A stretch of 64,000 nt of DNA from Mesorhizobium sp. M1C.F.Ca.ET.210.01.1.1 (GTDB taxonomy: Bacteria; Pseudomonadota; Alphaproteobacteria; Rhizobiales; Rhizobiaceae). The translations under genes were made by a program, and so were the position numbers. The notes beneath the pieces were generated by a model, which did no database searches, was not told the origin of the DNA, and saw only the letters and a list, made by a program, of their open reading frames with translations. The stretch covers positions 62,001-126,000 of the forward strand of contig NZ_SRUU01000018.1 in assembly GCF_004791585.1 (NCBI RefSeq). Direction: 5' to 3'. Below, piece after piece: positions 23,808 through 32,804 of the stretch. Each line of letters starts with the position of its first letter. The stretch's first letter is position 1.

Positions 23808-25244
23808 TCAAGAACGCAGCTGCTGCTCGGCCAATAGCGTCGCCAGCACCGCAACGCCGCGTCGCAGCGCTTCCGTGTCGAGCCCGGCATAGCCCAGAAT
23901 AAAGCCGGCGGTTCCGGGTTGCGGCTCACCCGGATCATAGAGCGGCGACACCGGATAGAGACCGATCCCGTCGGCGCGCGCCGCCGCAATGATCTCCGGC
24001 TCGCGTTCGGCGGTGATGCCGTTCATCCAGGCAACGACATGCAGTCCTGTGTCGGCTCCGGCGACAGTGACCCTTGATCCCAGATGATCGGCCAGCGCCT
24101 GCAGCAGGACCTGTCTGCGCTCGGCGTTCTTCCTGCGGATGCTGCGGACGTGACGCTCGTAAGCGCCGCTCGCCAGGAGGTCGGCCAGCACGTCTTGTTC
24201 CAGCGTTGGAGCATGCCGGTCGGTCAGGCGCTTCGCCTCGCTGAACGCCCGGCGCAGGCTGGCGGGGACTACGAGATAGCCGAGCCGCAAGGTGGGCGAG
24301 AGCGTCTTGGACAGCGTGCCGACATAGATGACGGAGTCCGCGTCGAGCGCCTGCAGAGGCGGTATGGGGCTGATGTCGTGACGGTATTCGCAGTCGTAGT
24401 CATCCTCCACAACATAGGCCCCCGTGCCGGTGGCCCAGGCCAGCAGGGAACGCCGCCGCGTCGCCGAAAGCACGCCGCCGAGCGGAAACTGGTGCGACGG
24501 CGTCACGCAAGCCAGGCGGGCCGGCGGCAGCAGATCCGTCCTTAGCCCGTCCGCGTCGACTGCCACCGGCGCGGCAATGCCGCCGGCTGCCGCGAAGACA
24601 TTGCGGGCAAGCGGATAGCCCGGGTTCTCGATCACGAACGCATCGCCGGGGTCGAGCAGCAGCCGCGCGCAGAGGTCGAGCCCTTGCTGCGAGCCATTGA
24701 CGATGACGATCTGGTCCGGCGTGCAACTGATGCCGCGAGCGCGCCAGAGATAGGTTTGAAGCGCGCTGCGGAGAGCAAGGGACCCTTGCGGGTCGCCATA
24801 ACGCAGCCGGGCGCCGCGCTGGAGAATGGCCTTGTTCGACGCCCGCCGCCAGGCCAACACCGGGAAGTCCGCTCCGGACAGGTCGCCATAGCGGAAATCC
24901 GCCACCCTGGCCGGTTGCGCTTCCGGTGGCGAAGGCATGGCCAGCAGCCGGCGCGCCAATGCCGAGAGGTTCCGGGGCGAAGCGGTCGGGATGGGCACCT
25001 CCCCTGACGCCCTTTCCAGCCCAGGTGCCACGATCGCGCGCGCTCCCTGCCGGATGATCAGATAGCCTTCGGCGTTGAGCTGGTTGTAGGCCGCCGTCAC
25101 CGTGGTTCGCGACGCGCCCCATTCGGCGGCAAAGGCCCGCGACGACGGCAAACGGTCGCCAGGCCGGTATGCGCCGCTGTGTATCTGCGCCTTGATCGCC
25201 GCGATGATGCTGCGCGCGATACCATCCTGCCTCAACTGGACCAC
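23808..25244 (-). CDS. MocR/PdxR-type GntR regulator with aminotransferase domain
   Basis: 478 residues. The N-terminal GntR winged helix (GAYRPGDRLPSSRAFAAEWG, TTVTAAYNQLNAEGYLI) is fused to a class I aminotransferase-like domain with the PLP lysine in YVGTLSKTLSPTLRLGYLV. MocR proteins bind PLP and regulate vitamin B6 or amino acid genes. It is divergent from the PaiB-like gene, with a 77-bp region between them, so it likely controls that gene and the LysE exporter. The effector is not known. Confidence 0.9.
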   Translation of the reverse strand: MVQLRQDGIARSIIAAIKAQIHSGAYRPGDRLPSSRAFAAEWGASRTTVTAAYNQLNAEGYLIIRQGARAIVAPGLERASGEVPIPTASPRNLSALARRLLAMPSPPEAQPARVADFRYGDLSGADFPVLAWRRASNKAILQRGARLRYGDPQGSLALRSALQTYLWRARGISCTPDQIVIVNGSQQGLDLCARLLLDPGDAFVIENPGYPLARNVFAAAGGIAAPVAVDADGLRTDLLPPARLACVTPSHQFPLGGVLSATRRRSLLAWATGTGAYVVEDDYDCEYRHDISPIPPLQALDADSVIYVGTLSKTLSPTLRLGYLVVPASLRRAFSEAKRLTDRHAPTLEQDVLADLLASGAYERHVRSIRRKNAERRQVLLQALADHLGSRVTVAGADTGLHVVAWMNGITAEREPEIIAAARADGIGLYPVSPLYDPGEPQPGTAGFILGYAGLDTEALRRGVAVLATLLAEQQLRS

Positions 25245-25321
25245 CGAAACCCTTCAAAACTGGATGTTTCCAGCAAGCCAGAATTGAGGCATCTTCCGTC
25301 GCGACGCAAGGAGTTTTCGCC

Positions 25322-25945
25322 ATGTACATCCCACCCGCCTTCCGCGACGACGATCATGAGAGCCTCGCGGCAACGATCCGTGCGGCGCGACTGGCGACCC
25401 TGGTCACCGCAACCACTGAAGGGCCGCTGGCGACGCCGTTGCCGCTTTTCCTCGACGAGAGCGAGGGTGAGCATGGCGTGATCTACGGCCATGTCGCGAA
25501 AGCAAATCCGCAGTGGCGTGTTCCGCCGCTGGGCGACGGCCTGGCGATCTTCATGGGGCCGGATGCCTATGTGACCCCGGCCTGGTACCAGACCAAGCTG
25601 GAAACCGGAAAGGTGGTGCCGACCTGGAACTATGTCGCCGTCCACGCCTACGGGCCGGTCGAATTCTTCGAGGACGCCGACAGGCTGCTCCAAGTCGTCA
25701 CGCGCCTGACCAATCTCCATGAAGGCGAGCGCGCCTCGCCCTGGTCCGTATCGGATGCGCCGCCGGATTTCATCCAGTCGCAATTGAAGGGGATCGTCGG
25801 CCTGCGCATGCCGCTCGCGCGGCTCGAAGGCAAGCGCAAAATGAGCCAGAACCGCAACGCCGCCGATCGCGCCGGTGTCGTGTCTGGCCTTTCGGCGAGC
25901 GACCGGCCTTCGGACCGCGAGGTCGCGCCGCTCATCCCCTCGTGA
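25322..25945 (+). CDS. PaiB-like FMN-binding negative regulator family protein
   Basis: A 207-residue FMN-binding split-barrel protein. MYIPPAFRDDDHESLAATIR, then GPLATPLPLFLD and the GHVAKANPQWR motif are typical of the PaiB family. The later WNYVAVHAYGPVEFFED and QLKGIVGLRMPLARLEGKRK segments also match. The founding member, Bacillus PaiB, is linked to repression of sporulation and protease genes; other members may be flavoenzymes. An AAGGAG site precedes the ATG. It is divergent from the mocR-like gene. Confidence 0.9.
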   Translation: MYIPPAFRDDDHESLAATIRAARLATLVTATTEGPLATPLPLFLDESEGEHGVIYGHVAKANPQWRVPPLGDGLAIFMGPDAYVTPAWYQTKLETGKVVPTWNYVAVHAYGPVEFFEDADRLLQVVTRLTNLHEGERASPWSVSDAPPDFIQSQLKGIVGLRMPLARLEGKRKMSQNRNAADRAGVVSGLSASDRPSDREVAPLIPS

Positions 25946-25980
25946 AACCCACCCCTCCATCCTGAAGCCACGTGTCCATC

Positions 25981-26628
25981 ATGCCGGATCTGACCCAGTT
26001 CGCCTTGTACTTCGCCGCCGCGTTCCTGCTCGCCATCACGCCCGGGCCGGGTATCTTCTACGTCGCCGCACGCACGCTCGCCGGCGGACGCGCGGAAGGC
26101 ATTGCCTCCAGTTTCGGGACGGCCCTCGGTGGCATGGTTCATGTGCTTGCCGGCAGCCTGGGCGTTTCGGCGATCGTGCTTGCAAGCGCGGAACTGTTCA
26201 CCGCGCTGAAGCTGATCGGCGCGGCCTACCTCGTCTGGCTCGGCTTCCGTACCTTCCAGGCCGCACGACGCGAGGCAAAGACGATGCTGGAGGATGGCAA
26301 GGCAACGCCCGCTGTCGGCGCGGGCAGAGCGTTTCGCGAAGGGGTGCTGGTCGAGGCGTTGAACCCGAAGACGGCCGCCTTCTTCCTGGCCTTCATTCCG
26401 CAGTTCGTGGACCTCGGTGCCGGCCACGTCGCCTTGCAGTTCATGGTGCTCGGCTTCGTGTCGGTGACGCTCAACACCCTTGCCGATGTCGTGGTCGCTT
26501 TCGCGGCGAGCCGCATCCGGGAAGGCGCGGTCGGCCGGTCCGGCATGATACGTCGGCTGCGCGAGGCGTCCGGCGGCGCGATGATCGCGCTCGGCATCGG
26601 GCTCGCCATAGCCAAGCGCCCTGCCTGA
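25981..26628 (+). CDS. LysE/RhtB family amino acid exporter
   Basis: A 215-residue inner-membrane protein with about six hydrophobic segments. It starts FALYFAAAFLLAITPGPGIF, the family signature with the TPGP motif. ALGGMVHVLAGSLGVSAIVL and VEALNPKTAAFFLAFIPQFV follow. Members export amino acids and their derivatives. The ATG at 25981 is chosen; a GTG at 25972 is an alternative with a closer GAAG site. It is 35 bp after the PaiB-like gene, probably in one operon under the MocR-type regulator. Confidence 0.9.
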   Translation: MPDLTQFALYFAAAFLLAITPGPGIFYVAARTLAGGRAEGIASSFGTALGGMVHVLAGSLGVSAIVLASAELFTALKLIGAAYLVWLGFRTFQAARREAKTMLEDGKATPAVGAGRAFREGVLVEALNPKTAAFFLAFIPQFVDLGAGHVALQFMVLGFVSVTLNTLADVVVAFAASRIREGAVGRSGMIRRLREASGGAMIALGIGLAIAKRPA

Positions 26629-26668
26629 TTGTCGACCAGGCTGGTTGCCCGACCGCCGAGAGGACTTT

Positions 26669-28192
26669 CTACCGCCCCCTGGCCAGGCTACCCAGGATGC
26701 CGCGCACGATGGCGCGGCCGACGGACGAGCCGACCGAGCGCACCACCGACTTGATCGCGGCTTCGGCCACCGTCTGGCGATTGGAAGACCGCCGGTTGCC
26801 CGTTCCCAAAACGTCGTCGAAGCCGGGAATGGTCCAGCGCGAGCCGCCGCTGTTCTGCTGCTGCGCCTGCGCCTCGGCGTCCTGCGCCTCCTTGGTCTTC
26901 TTCTGCAGGATCTCGAAAGCCGATTCGCGATCGACCAGCTGGTCGTACTGGCCAGCGACAGGACTCTCGGCGATGACCTTGCGGCGCTCGTCCGGCGTGA
27001 TTGGCCCTAGCCGCGAGGACGGCGGCCGGATCAGCGTGCGCTGGACCATGGCCGGCACGCCCTTGTCCTCCAGCATCGAGACCAGCGCCTCGCCGGTGGC
27101 GAGCTGGGTGATGGCGGTGGCGCAGTCGAAATCGGGATTGGGCCGGAAGGTCTCCGCCGCCGTCTTGACCGCCTGCTGCTCGCGCGGCGTATAGGCGCGC
27201 AGCGCGTGCTGGACGCGATTGCCAAGCTGGGCCAGAACTTTTTCCGGGATGTCCAGCGGGTTCTGGGTGACGAAATAGACACCGACGCCCTTGGAGCGGA
27301 TCAGCCGCACCACCTGCTCGACGCGGTCGACCAGCACCTTCGGCGCGTCCTCGAACAACACATGCGCCTCGTCGAAGAAGAAGACCAGCTTCGGCCGGTC
27401 AAGATCGCCGACCTCGGGCAGCTCCTCGAAGAGTTCCGACATCAGCCAGAGCAGGAAGGTGGCGTAGAGCCTGGGGTTCATCATCAGCTTGTCGGCGGCC
27501 AGAACGCTGACCGCCCCGCGGCCGTCGCGGGTCGTGCGCATCAGATCGGCGATGCGCAGCGCGGGCTCGCCGAAGAAGTTGGCGGCGCCCTGCTGCTCCA
27601 GCACCAGCAGCGTACGCTGGATGGCGCCGACCGAGGGCTTCGTCACATTACCGTAGCGGGCGCTGAGCTCGTCGGCGCGATCGGCGATGTTGGCGAGCAG
27701 CGACTGCAGGTCCTTGAGGTCGAGCAGCAGCAGGCCCTCTTCGTCGGCGATGCGGAAGGCGATGTTCATGACGCCTTCCTGCGCTTCCGTGAGGTTCATC
27801 AGCCGCGACATGAGCAGCGGCCCCATTTCAGAGATGGTGGCACGTATCGGGTGGCCCTGCTCGCCGAACAGGTCCCAGAAGATGACCGGGAATTCCTGGA
27901 ACTGGTAAGGATCGAGCTTCACCTCCCCGGCGCGCTTGACCAGGAAATCCTTGGCTTCGCCCATCATGGCGATGCCGGAGAGGTCCCCCTTGATATCGGC
28001 GCAGAAAACCGGGACGCCGGCGTTGGAAAAGCCCTCGGCCAAAACCTGCAGACTGACCGTCTTGCCGGTGCCGGTGGCGCCGGTGATCAGCCCGTGGCGG
28101 TTGCCGTAGCGCAGCAGCAATTCCTCCGCGCGCTGATAGGAATCGTCGGGCTTGCGGCTGGCGCCGATGAAAATGCTGGTGTCGTCGGCCAT
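26669..28192 (-). CDS. HerA-like ATPase, DUF853 family
   Basis: A 507-residue P-loop ATPase. It starts at ATG 28192 (MADDTSIFIGASR), with Walker A GATGTGKTVSL, Walker B KLVFFFDEAHVLF and the late FVTQNPLDIPEKVLAQLGNR motif. DUF853 proteins belong to the HerA/FtsK-type translocases and are of uncertain physiological role. The C-terminus is Gln/Ala-rich with a basic tail. The open frame extends far upstream of 28192 but there carries no recognisable domain. It stands alone. Confidence 0.88.
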   Translation of the reverse strand: MADDTSIFIGASRKPDDSYQRAEELLLRYGNRHGLITGATGTGKTVSLQVLAEGFSNAGVPVFCADIKGDLSGIAMMGEAKDFLVKRAGEVKLDPYQFQEFPVIFWDLFGEQGHPIRATISEMGPLLMSRLMNLTEAQEGVMNIAFRIADEEGLLLLDLKDLQSLLANIADRADELSARYGNVTKPSVGAIQRTLLVLEQQGAANFFGEPALRIADLMRTTRDGRGAVSVLAADKLMMNPRLYATFLLWLMSELFEELPEVGDLDRPKLVFFFDEAHVLFEDAPKVLVDRVEQVVRLIRSKGVGVYFVTQNPLDIPEKVLAQLGNRVQHALRAYTPREQQAVKTAAETFRPNPDFDCATAITQLATGEALVSMLEDKGVPAMVQRTLIRPPSSRLGPITPDERRKVIAESPVAGQYDQLVDRESAFEILQKKTKEAQDAEAQAQQQNSGGSRWTIPGFDDVLGTGNRRSSNRQTVAEAAIKSVVRSVGSSVGRAIVRGILGSLARGR

Positions 28193-28441
28193 ATATCGGT
28201 CTCCGCAATCTGTCGCGTCAAAACGCGCCCGGCCCGCGTTCGAGGCATAGTGAGGTATAGTAACGCTATCGCCGGGCGACAATGGTTGCCACCGAAATCG
28301 ACCTTTCGGAGCTTGCGGATTTCGAGCATGTTTGGCAATCGGTTGGCGGTCCTGAAAAACGACCGCGGCGGATGTCGCATTGTGATATCCGGCCGAGGAC
28401 CTTAGACTGGCGGCTGATGCGGCAATGAGACGAGGAATGCG

Positions 28442-29884
28442 ATGGGCGCCGGCACCTTGACCAGGGATGTCGACCTTCCGAACCCGGACGCCAAGCGTTG
28501 GCTGGCGCTGGCGGAAAAGGCGCTTGCCGGCGGCTCCTTCGAGGAGAAGCTCGTTTCGCACACCGATGACGGCATCCGCATCGAACCGCTCAGCGAACGC
28601 TCGGTCGGTGCCGAGCCGCTGGTGCGCACCAACCCGAAGGCGCCCTGGATCGTCAGCCAGCGCGTCGACGATCCGGACATAGCCCGCGCCAGCGCCCAGG
28701 CGCTGCAGGACATCGCGCAGGGCGCGACCGGCCTGTCGCTGGTCTTCGAGGGCGCGCCGAATGCGTTTGGCTACGGCCTGCCCAGGACGGCGCAGGCGCT
28801 GGAAACGGTGCTCGATGGCGTGCCGCTCAACCGCGTGCAGGTGCGTATCGACGCGCATCCCTGGAGCCGCGCCGTGGCCGACTGGCTGCTTGCCTTCCTG
28901 ACGCGGCGCCGTTCCGACCCGACAAAGCTCAACCTCTCCTTCGGCATCGATCCAGCGGCGATCTTCGCCGGCACCGGACGGCTGCGCACCTCGATCGAGG
29001 CGCTGCAGGAATCGATGCCGCAGTCGCTGGCGCATTTCTTCTCGATGGGCGTGCCGGGCGCGCTGCTCGAAGCCGACGGCCGCGTCTTCCACAATGCCGG
29101 CGCCACCGAGGCGCAGGAGCTCGGCACGATGATGGCATCGGCCGTCTCCTATCTGAGAATGTTCGAGAAGGCGCGGCAGCCGCTGGTCTATGCAGCGCCC
29201 TATATCGGCTTCGCGCTCAGCGTCGACCAGGACCAGTTCCTGTCGATGGCCAAGGTGCGGGCGTTGCGCAAGCTCTGGGCGCGGATCCAGGAAGCCTGCT
29301 CGATCCCGGCCTCGACGGCAAACATCCACGCCGAGACCTCCTATCGCATGATGACAGTTGCCGACCCGGAGACCAACATCCTGCGCACCGCGATTGCCGC
29401 CTTCGCCGCGGCCGCCGGCGGCGCCGATTCGATCTCGATCCTGCCGCACACCGTCGCGCATGGACTGCCGGCCGGTTTTGCCCGCCGCGTCGCCCGCAAC
29501 GCGCAACTGATCATGGCGCATGAGAGCCATCTCTATCATGTGGCCGATCCGGCCAGCGGCTCCGGCGCGGTCGAGGCGCTGACCGACGATCTCTGCGCTG
29601 CAGCCTGGGAGGAGTTCCAGCGCATCGAGGCCGAGGGCGGCGTGCTCGCCAGCCTGCAGCAGGGCTATATCCAGAACCGCGTGCAGACCGCCGCCGCGAA
29701 GCGCAACGCGGCGTACCGGGCAGGCGAACGCGGCATCATCGGCACGACACTGTTCCGTGCCGGCAGCGAACGCCCGGTCGAGACGCTGCCCGCCGAGCGG
29801 CAGCCGGCACTGACCGAAGGCGTGGCGACATGCGAGCCGCTGTTTCCTGTGCGCATCGACCAGTCGATCGGAGCCGGATCATGA
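28442..29884 (+). CDS. mutA: Methylmalonyl-CoA mutase, small (beta) subunit
   Basis: A 480-residue partner of the catalytic subunit in the heterodimeric adenosylcobalamin enzyme that interconverts methylmalonyl-CoA and succinyl-CoA. It shows the mutase TIM-barrel pattern (PLVYAAPYIGFALSVDQDQF, ETSYRMMTVADPETNILRTA, AHESHLYHVADPASGSGAVE). It lacks the DxHxxG cobalamin motif in its shortened C-terminus, as is normal for this subunit. Its stop overlaps the start of the large subunit (ATGA). Confidence 0.92.
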   Translation: MGAGTLTRDVDLPNPDAKRWLALAEKALAGGSFEEKLVSHTDDGIRIEPLSERSVGAEPLVRTNPKAPWIVSQRVDDPDIARASAQALQDIAQGATGLSLVFEGAPNAFGYGLPRTAQALETVLDGVPLNRVQVRIDAHPWSRAVADWLLAFLTRRRSDPTKLNLSFGIDPAAIFAGTGRLRTSIEALQESMPQSLAHFFSMGVPGALLEADGRVFHNAGATEAQELGTMMASAVSYLRMFEKARQPLVYAAPYIGFALSVDQDQFLSMAKVRALRKLWARIQEACSIPASTANIHAETSYRMMTVADPETNILRTAIAAFAAAAGGADSISILPHTVAHGLPAGFARRVARNAQLIMAHESHLYHVADPASGSGAVEALTDDLCAAAWEEFQRIEAEGGVLASLQQGYIQNRVQTAAAKRNAAYRAGERGIIGTTLFRAGSERPVETLPAERQPALTEGVATCEPLFPVRIDQSIGAGS

Positions 29885-32004
29885 TCCCGGATTTCAGCAA
29901 GATCGGCTGGTCGGCGCCGCGCCGGGCGCCGGTCGAGCTCAAGGGCCAGCGGATGACGCCGGAAGGCATCGCGCTCAAGCATCTCTACGGCCAAGGCGAC
30001 CTCAAGGGGCTGGCCAATCTCGACACCTATCCCGGCCTGCCACCCTTCGTGCGCGGCCCCTACCCGACCATGTATGTCCGGCAGCCCTGGACCATCCGGC
30101 AATATGCCGGCTTCTCGACGGCCGAGGAATCCAACGCCTTCTACCGACGCAATCTCGCGGCCGGCCAGAAGGGGCTTTCGGTTGCCTTCGACCTCGCTAC
30201 CCATCGCGGCTATGACAGCGACCATCCGCGCGTCGCCGGCGACGTCGGCATGGCGGGTGTGGCGATCGATTCCATTCTCGACATGCGCCAGCTGTTCGAC
30301 GGCATCCCGCTCAACGAGATGACGGTGTCGATGACCATGAACGGCGCCGTGCTGCCGATCATGGCTTTGTACATCGTGGCAGCGGAAGAGCAGGGCGTCG
30401 CGCAAAAGGATCTTGCCGGAACCATTCAGAACGACATCCTGAAGGAGTTCATGGTCCGCAACACCTACATCTATCCGCCGAAGCCATCGATGCGGATCGT
30501 GTCGGACATCTTCGCCTACACCTCGAAGCACATGCCGAAGTTCAACTCGATCTCGATCTCCGGCTATCACATGCAGGAAGCGGGCGCGACGGCCGACCTG
30601 GAGCTCGCCTACACGATCGCCGACGGCATCGAATATGCGCGCGCCGGGGTTGCCGCCGGGCTCGACATCGACCGCTTCGCGCCGCGGCTTTCCTTCTTCT
30701 GGGCGATCGGCATGAACTTCTTCATGGAGGTCGCCAAGCTCAGGGCGGCGCGACTGCTCTGGTCGAGCCTGATGAAGAAGAATTTTGCGCCGAAGGACGA
30801 GCGCTCGCTGTCGCTGCGCACCCATTGCCAGACGTCCGGATGGTCGCTGACGGCGCAGGATCCCTACAACAACATCACCCGCACGATGATCGAGGCGATG
30901 GCGGCGACGCAGGGGCACACGCAGTCGCTGCACACCAATTCCTTCGACGAGGCGATGGCGCTGCCGACCGACCATTCGGCGCGCATCGCCCGCAACACGC
31001 AGCTCATCCTGCAGAAGGAATCCGGCACCACGCGCATGATCGACCCGTGGGGCGGCTCGGCCTATGTCGAGCGGCTGACGCACGATCTGGCGGCCCGCGC
31101 GCTCGCCCATATCGAAGAGGTCGAAAGCCTCGGCGGCATGGCGGCGGCGATCGAGAAAGGCATTCCGAAGCTGCGTATCGAGGAAGCGGCGGCGCGCACG
31201 CAGGCGCGCATCGATTCCGGCGAGCAGGTGCTGGTCGGCGTCAACGCGCACCGCCCGGAAGCCGATATCGAAGTGGACGTGCTCAAGATCGACAATGCCG
31301 AGGTCAAGGCCCGGCAGCTGGCGAAGCTGCAGCGGCTGAAAGGCACGCGCGACGTCGCCGCACTCGAGGATGCGCTCGCTGCCCTCTCCCGCGCGGCCGA
31401 AAGCGGCGACAACCTGCTCGAGTTCGCGATCCGCGCCGCGCGCGCCAATGCGACCGTCGGCGAGATCTCGCTGGCGCTGGAGAAGGTGTTCGGCCGGCAT
31501 ACGGCGGCGGTGCAGACCATCTCCGGCGTCTATCGCGACGCGCTTGGCGACAGTCCGGCGGTCGACAGGCTCAAGGAAAAGATCGAGGCGTTCGAGAAGA
31601 AGACCGGCGACAAGCCGCGCATCCTGGTTGCCAAGATGGGACAGGACGGCCACGACCGCGGCCAGAAGGTGATCGCCAGCGCCTTTGCCGATCTCGGCTT
31701 CGACGTGACCGTCGGGCCGATGTTCCAGACCCCGGACGAGATCGCCAAGCTGGCAGTGCAGCACGATGTCGACATCATCGGCGCTTCCTCGCTTGCCGCC
31801 GGACATCTGACGCTGATCCCCGAGCTCAAGGATGCGCTGAAGAAGCTCGGCCATGGCGACATGCTGATCGTCGCCGGCGGCGTCATCCCGCCGCTGGACT
31901 ATGACGCGGTGCTGAAGGCTGGAGCTGCTGAAATCTTTCCGCCGGGCACCGTCATCCCGCAGGCAGCGGACCGTCTGATGGATCGGTTGCTGGCGGCTCA
32001 GTGA
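29881..32004 (+). CDS. mutB: Methylmalonyl-CoA mutase, large (catalytic) subunit
   Basis: 707 residues. The N-terminal barrel carries the acyl-CoA site (PTMYVRQPWTIRQYAGFSTA, LSVAFDLATHRGYDSDHPRV). The C-terminal cobalamin-binding domain has the DGHDRG motif, with His591 as the cobalt ligand, and ASSLAAGHLTLIPEL. It rearranges the carbon skeleton of methylmalonyl-CoA, joining propionate catabolism to the TCA cycle. Start ATG 29881 overlaps the small-subunit stop. The mutase chaperone (MeaB-like) is not in the window. Confidence 0.95.
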   Translation: MIPDFSKIGWSAPRRAPVELKGQRMTPEGIALKHLYGQGDLKGLANLDTYPGLPPFVRGPYPTMYVRQPWTIRQYAGFSTAEESNAFYRRNLAAGQKGLSVAFDLATHRGYDSDHPRVAGDVGMAGVAIDSILDMRQLFDGIPLNEMTVSMTMNGAVLPIMALYIVAAEEQGVAQKDLAGTIQNDILKEFMVRNTYIYPPKPSMRIVSDIFAYTSKHMPKFNSISISGYHMQEAGATADLELAYTIADGIEYARAGVAAGLDIDRFAPRLSFFWAIGMNFFMEVAKLRAARLLWSSLMKKNFAPKDERSLSLRTHCQTSGWSLTAQDPYNNITRTMIEAMAATQGHTQSLHTNSFDEAMALPTDHSARIARNTQLILQKESGTTRMIDPWGGSAYVERLTHDLAARALAHIEEVESLGGMAAAIEKGIPKLRIEEAAARTQARIDSGEQVLVGVNAHRPEADIEVDVLKIDNAEVKARQLAKLQRLKGTRDVAALEDALAALSRAAESGDNLLEFAIRAARANATVGEISLALEKVFGRHTAAVQTISGVYRDALGDSPAVDRLKEKIEAFEKKTGDKPRILVAKMGQDGHDRGQKVIASAFADLGFDVTVGPMFQTPDEIAKLAVQHDVDIIGASSLAAGHLTLIPELKDALKKLGHGDMLIVAGGVIPPLDYDAVLKAGAAEIFPPGTVIPQAADRLMDRLLAAQ

Positions 32005-32078
32005 ACGTTGCTGCATCGCTGAAGGCTGCAGCGGAGCAGAATTCTGCACCGCAGTAGCGCTCCAAAGTCACGGCATGG

Positions 32079-32126
32079 ATCCTTGGGTCTACGCGGTACG
32101 CTTCGCTTCCCGCTCCGCCCAAGGAT
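32079..32126. repeat. Palindromic intergenic element
   Basis: Perfect 9-bp arms ATCCTTGGG (32079-32087) and CCCAAGGAT (32118-32126) enclose a GC-rich loop containing CGCTTCGCTTCCCGCTCCG. It resembles palindromic elements that are frequent between rhizobial genes. It lies in the 212-bp gap between convergent mutB and the Gre gene and may also act as a terminator. Confidence 0.6.
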
Positions 32127-32216
32127 GACGACAGAGGGGCGTTTCGGTCAATATCCACGTACATGCGACCTGCCAACGCAAGCATGGCCGACCGGTCAAA
32201 TTTCTATGCTAGGGAA

Positions 32217-32699
32217 CTAATTCTCAAGCTTGTCCGAGAGCTTGGTGATTTCCCATTCCTTGCCGTTGACCTTGACGACCTCACCGACCTTCTTGCCGAA
32301 GAGAGCCACGGCCATCGGCGAGACATGGGAAATGCTGCCCTTCGACGGATCGGCCTCGTCCTCGCCGACGATCCGCCAATGCACCTTCTTGCCGTCGTCG
32401 CCTTCCAGCGTGACGCCCATGCCGAAGCGGACAACGTCGCTGCCCGGCTCCGGCGAGGAAAGCTCCGCGCTCTCGCGCCGCGCGGTCCAGTAGCGCAGGT
32501 CGCGCGACACGACCGCGAGGCGTTCGCGGTCGCCTCGCCTTTCCGCCTTGGCCATCAAGTCGCGGAGCTCGGCGAGAGTCTCCTCGATCATCGCCAGACC
32601 GCGCTCCGTCACCAGGTTGCGGTGCGAGCTGATCGGCCGTTCGCCAACGCCGGCGATGGCATTTTCGCTGTCTTCTTCGCGCGTGAAAGCTCTGCTCAT
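32217..32699 (-). CDS. GreA/GreB family transcription elongation factor
   Basis: A 160-residue protein. The N-terminal coiled-coil finger spans about residues 25-80 (LVTERGLAMIEETLAELRDL). It is followed by the FKBP-like C-terminal domain with VHWRIVGEDEADPSKGSISH, SPMAVALFGKKVGEVVKV and NGKEWEITKL. Gre factors rescue backtracked RNA polymerase by stimulating transcript cleavage. The short N-terminal extension and divergent coiled coil set it apart from the canonical greA, so it is likely a second, GreB-like paralog. Confidence 0.88.
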   Translation of the reverse strand: MSRAFTREEDSENAIAGVGERPISSHRNLVTERGLAMIEETLAELRDLMAKAERRGDRERLAVVSRDLRYWTARRESAELSSPEPGSDVVRFGMGVTLEGDDGKKVHWRIVGEDEADPSKGSISHVSPMAVALFGKKVGEVVKVNGKEWEITKLSDKLEN

Positions 32700-32804
32700 G
32701 CAATGAACTTAGGCTTGGTGAGGCAACTGCACAAGCGATTTGCCGATGAGCCGGCCCTGGCACGAATCCTGCGACACGCAACGCGATCGCCGGGACCTGT
32801 GCCG

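Noticed and set aside
28193..29539. Extension of the HerA-like ATPase by about 450 residues at its N-terminus
   Set aside because: The added part is antisense to the methylmalonyl-CoA mutase small subunit and has no domain; ATG 28192 starts the conserved sequence.
29665..32049. A 794-codon minus-strand frame opposite methylmalonyl-CoA mutase
   Set aside because: It mirrors the third-position GC bias of the mutase gene and carries no domain; the mutase is certain.
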